Shown piece by piece: positions 31,704 through 34,456 of a DNA stretch of 34,456 nt (position 1 is the stretch's first letter; each line of letters starts with the position of its first letter). Source of the stretch: Anaerolineales bacterium (GTDB taxonomy: Bacteria > Chloroflexota > Anaerolineae > E26-bin7); NCBI GenBank assembly GCA_004377365.1, contig SOHZ01000673.1, forward strand, positions 1 through 34,456, given 5' to 3'. Under the pieces are notes generated by a model. The model had not been told where the DNA came from, did no database searches, and was given only the letters and a program-made list of their open reading frames with translations. A program made the translations under genes and the position numbers.

Positions 31704-32798
31704 TTAACCATCTGCCAACTTGAGATTGGAGATCACATCCAGATCCCAACCAGAGCGGTGGCCAGCCCGGTAGCGGAAGTATCCAGCGCTGGCGATCATG
31801 GCCGCGTTGTCGGTGCAAAGGGCGGGTGGAGGGTAGAGGACAGGCAGGGCCGATCTCTCGGCCATCTGCTGGCACAGCAGGCGGTTGGCCGCCACTCCAC
31901 CAGCCAACACAATCAGCTTGACCTGGCGTTCCTCCGCTGCCCTCCTGGCTTTCTCCACCAACACGTCTATTACTGAATCCTGGAAGCTGGCAGCCAGGTT
32001 GGCCACAGGGAGTTGTCGGATAACTGAAGGCGTTTGAGAGACTGCGATGCGGCGGTTCCGGCCGGAACCCGCCAAAGATGCCTTGCCCTCGTACTTCTGG
32101 ACAATGCGTAACACGGCCGTCTTGAGGCCGCTAAAGCTAAAGTTGTAGGTTCCCTTCAGCCAGGCGCGTGGCAGCTTGAAGGCGCGGGGGTTGCCCTCCT
32201 GAGCGGCCTGCTCGATGGCTGGTCCCCCTGGAAATTCCAGCCCCAACAGCCGCCCGACCTTGTCAAAAGCCTCGCCGGCGGCGTCGTCAAGGGTGTGTCC
32301 TAGTCTTTGGTATTGGCCGTGATCGGTCATCAGAATCAACTCGGTGTGGCCTCCAGAGACCACCAGGGCCAGCAATGGAAAAGCGGCACTGTTGCGCCAC
32401 AAAGCGATCTCCTGGGGCGAGTCGTCCACCCTGAGCCAGTTGGCGTAGATGTGGCCTTCGATGTGGTTGATCCCGATGAGGGGCAGCCCCCGACCATAGG
32501 CCAGGCCCTTGGCCGTGTTGACCCCCACTAGCAGGGAGCCCGGCAGGCCCGGCCCGTAGGTCACGGCTATGGCGTCCAGGTCGTCCCAGTCCAATTCCGC
32601 TTCGGCCATGGCCTGCCGGATGACGGGCATGATCGTCAGGATATGCTGGCGGGAGGCCACCTCGGGGAAAACGCCGCCGTATTGACGGTGCAGGTCTATC
32701 TGTGAGGCGACCACGTTGGAGAGGATGCTGCGCCCATCTTCAACTACTGCAGCCGCTGTTTCGTCGCACGACGTCTCAATGCCCAGGATACGAGTCAT
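31704..32798 (-). CDS. tsaD: tRNA N6-threonylcarbamoyladenosine transferase subunit TsaD
   Basis: A 364-residue Kae1/TsaD ATPase fold protein, slightly longer than usual. It transfers threonylcarbamoyl to A37 of ANN-decoding tRNAs together with TsaB and TsaE. Seen: [14 protein letters not shown] at the start, VASRQH, metal-binding H112 and H116 in [40 protein letters not shown] and [12 protein letters not shown] 32798 overlaps the selA stop as ATGA. The 3' end is duplicated at 31451-31484. Confidence 0.95.
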   Translation of the reverse strand: MTRILGIETSCDETAAAVVEDGRSILSNVVASQIDLHRQYGGVFPEVASRQHILTIMPVIRQAMAEAELDWDDLDAIAVTYGPGLPGSLLVGVNTAKGLAYGRGLPLIGINHIEGHIYANWLRVDDSPQEIALWRNSAAFPLLALVVSGGHTELILMTDHGQYQRLGHTLDDAAGEAFDKVGRLLGLEFPGGPAIEQAAQEGNPRAFKLPRAWLKGTYNFSFSGLKTAVLRIVQKYEGKASLAGSGRNRRIAVSQTPSVIRQLPVANLAASFQDSVIDVLVEKARRAAEERQVKLIVLAGGVAANRLLCQQMAERSALPVLYPPPALCTDNAAMIASAGYFRYRAGHRSGWDLDVISNLKLADG

Positions 32799-34156
32799 AT
32801 CAAAGCCAGCTTTACTCTTTCGAGGAGAGTCCCTTCTTGCTCCGGCATCACGGTACGCGGATCCAGGAGAAAGCGATTCCCTTCGATCCGCCCCACCACC
32901 GCTGGCTGGCCCAGGCGCAAACGGCGGGCCAGGTCGTCGGGCGAGGGCACCTGGATGGCCACCAGCTTGGTGGGCAGGGTCTCGCCGGGCAGACTACCGC
33001 CTCCCACTGTGGAACGACCATCCACCACGCTGACTTTCCCCGCCTCGGCCAGGAGCGAGGCCCAGGCCTGGGCTCGCTCCTCGATGGCCTCCACAGACAT
33101 GGCCATCATCCGCCACACGGGGACCTTCTCCGGGGCTCTGCCTTCCAGGTAGTGCACCAGGGTGGCCTGCAAGCCGGCCAGAGTGGTCTTGTCCACCCGC
33201 AGGGCACGGGTCAGGGGGTGGCCTCTGAGCTGAGCCATCAGGTCATTCTGCCCGAGGATGATGCCCGCCTGGGGGCCGCCCAGCAGCTTGTCGCCGCTGC
33301 AAGAGACCAGCGAGGCCCCGGCGGCGATGCTTTCCTGGATGGTGGGCTCGTGGGCCAGGCCGTAATCCGCAGTATCCAGCAGGGTGCCGCTGCCCAGATC
33401 ATCAATGACGGGCAGAGTGTATTTGTGTCCCAGTTCTACCAACTCGACCAATGGCACCTCGTGGGTAAAGCCGACGATCCGAAAGTTGCTATGGTGGGCA
33501 CGCAGCAGGAGGGCCGTCTCCTCGCCGATGGCCTCCTCATAGTCCCGCCGGTGGGTGCGGTTGGTGGTGCCTACCTCCACCAGGCGGGTCCCGCTCTGGC
33601 GCATCACGTCGGGGATGCGAAAGCCGCCACCGATCTCGATCAATTGGCTGCGGGAGATGATGGCCTCTCGACCATGGGCCAGGGCCGTCAGCATCAGAAG
33701 AACGGCACCGGCGTTGTTGTTGACCACCAGGGCCGCCTCGGCCTCCGTCAGTTGGCGGAGGAGCTCTTCGGCGTGGACGTAGCGGGAGCCCCGTTTCCCG
33801 GCCTCCAGGTCGTACTCCAGGTTGCTATAGCCACGGGCAGCCTTTTCCATGGCCGCTCGCGTTTCCTTGCTCAGCGGGGCGCGGCCCAGGTTGGTGTGAA
33901 TGATGACGCCGGTGGCGTTGATGACCGGTCGCAGGGTAGGCTGCAAACGACGGTTCAAATTCGTCACAGTCATAGTAGCCAGTTGGCTCACGGGAGGGCA
34001 AGGGCTGCCTTCCAAGATAGCCTGGCGGGCGCTTTCCAGAGCATCACGGGCCGCTTCCACAGCCAACTCGTGGCTGTGCGCCTCGGCCAGGGCCTGGATG
34101 GCCTTCTCCTGGAGCAACTTATCCACGCTGGGCAGCTTCCTTAGCTCCTTCTGCAT
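32795..34156 (-). CDS. selA: L-seryl-tRNA(Sec) selenium transferase
   Basis: A 453-residue PLP enzyme that converts seryl-tRNA(Sec) to selenocysteyl-tRNA(Sec) with selenophosphate. PLP lysine K290 lies in [14 protein letters not shown]. Other family segments are [36 protein letters not shown] and [16 protein letters not shown] precedes the ATG. It is coupled to tsaD by ATGA. No selB, selD or selenocysteine tRNA gene is in the window, so use of selenocysteine is implied but not shown. Confidence 0.95.
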   Translation of the reverse strand: MQKELRKLPSVDKLLQEKAIQALAEAHSHELAVEAARDALESARQAILEGSPCPPVSQLATMTVTNLNRRLQPTLRPVINATGVIIHTNLGRAPLSKETRAAMEKAARGYSNLEYDLEAGKRGSRYVHAEELLRQLTEAEAALVVNNNAGAVLLMLTALAHGREAIISRSQLIEIGGGFRIPDVMRQSGTRLVEVGTTNRTHRRDYEEAIGEETALLLRAHHSNFRIVGFTHEVPLVELVELGHKYTLPVIDDLGSGTLLDTADYGLAHEPTIQESIAAGASLVSCSGDKLLGGPQAGIILGQNDLMAQLRGHPLTRALRVDKTTLAGLQATLVHYLEGRAPEKVPVWRMMAMSVEAIEERAQAWASLLAEAGKVSVVDGRSTVGGGSLPGETLPTKLVAIQVPSPDDLARRLRLGQPAVVGRIEGNRFLLDPRTVMPEQEGTLLERVKLALI

Positions 34157-34201
34157 AATATCTCCCTCTGAGATAGCGTCCCTTTGAGTTGGACTTTCAC
34201 C

Positions 34202-34432
34202 TCAAAGTAAGTCAACAAATTCCTCGATGGTCAGGCCAGCATCTCTGATAATCCCTCGCAAGGTGCCAGGTGGGATTGTCCTACCACGATGCATAGGAAT
34301 AGTTACTCGCGTGTTGTCACTCACACGTTTGAGGTGAAGGTGACTGCCTCTTTGCCGCCATTCAACAAAACCTGCTCTCTTCAGAGCGCGAAGGACTTTT
34401 TCGCCAGTAATGCGTGGCAGCTTGGGATTCAT
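34202..34432 (-). CDS. hicA: HicA-type mRNA interferase toxin
   Basis: A 76-residue protein of HicA length with the double-stranded RNA-binding-like fold. It shows KVLRALKRAGFVEWRQRGSH with the conserved G-S-H (29-31), then VTIPMHRGRTIPPGTLRGII. HicA cleaves mRNA in a translation-independent way. The ATG overlaps an upstream frame that looks like a hicB end (ATGA), an order in which antitoxin precedes toxin. The gene ends 45 nt before selA. Confidence 0.85.
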   Translation of the reverse strand: MNPKLPRITGEKVLRALKRAGFVEWRQRGSHLHLKRVSDNTRVTIPMHRGRTIPPGTLRGIIRDAGLTIEEFVDLL

Positions 34433-34456
34433 GATGACACTGCTACAGTAAGGCGC
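34429..34456 (-). CDS. Possible HicB antitoxin C-terminus, partial
   Basis: Only 8 codons are inside the window: RLTVAVSS then TGA. HicB proteins often end in a V-E-V-A-V-like strand, and the ATGA overlap with hicA fits a TA pair. The call rests mainly on context. Confidence 0.45.

Noticed and set aside
32795-34156. In-frame selenocysteine gene near selA
   Set aside because: No open frame in the window is interrupted by a single TGA within a recognisable selenoprotein family.

Overview
This window looks like a chromosomal segment of a Chloroflexota bacterium (Anaerolineae-like). The evidence is indirect. The giant secreted S8 protease ends in a LPLIMKN-type tail, which I recall from many Chloroflexota surface proteins. 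The window also holds a TPR-rich membrane Ser/Thr kinase and a dense set of PIN, DUF433 and DUF5615 toxin-antitoxin (TA) genes. Base composition is moderately GC-rich. No rRNA, tRNA, CRISPR array, transposase or integrase was recognised.

Left part (1-9351, all minus strand): radC, a UvrD-type helicase fused to a PD-(D/E)XK Fe-S nuclease, two membrane-anchored P-loop NTPases, a DUF433/DUF5615 TA pair and a beta-class DNA methyltransferase that runs off the left edge. The genes overlap or are closely spaced and could be read from one strong promoter at 9630-9658. This is the best candidate for an undescribed defence-type operon. The TA pair sits between a 50-codon copy of the methyltransferase start and the real gene. 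A predicted small RNA (about 9490-9572, plus strand) is antisense to the operon leader.

Middle part (9881-17289): a TA island. It begins with a 28-codon scar of the gyrB 3' end. It then holds vapBC, a PIN/UPF0175 pair, a RelE-type pair, two tandem DUF433 genes, an RHH-DUF433/DUF5615 pair and phd-vapC followed by an uncharacterised 579-residue helical protein. Interspersed are three 5'-end fragments of DUF1156 DNA methylase genes. One of them is fused in frame to a duplicated tail of the vapC at 16571. The pattern of retained methylase gene starts beside TA modules recurs at both loci.

Right part (17383-34456): housekeeping and signalling genes. These are asnS; a pepQ-like M24 peptidase followed by the 1478-residue S8 protease; a YtxH-domain protein; an unknown 407-residue protein; a Ser/Thr kinase plus GAF-PAS-class III cyclase operon; and a hicB(partial)-hicA-selA-tsaD run. 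The 3' end of tsaD is duplicated about 258 bp away, and three 43-bp hairpin repeats lie between the copies. Several sigma70-like promoters with near-consensus boxes and 16-18 bp spacers can be read directly.
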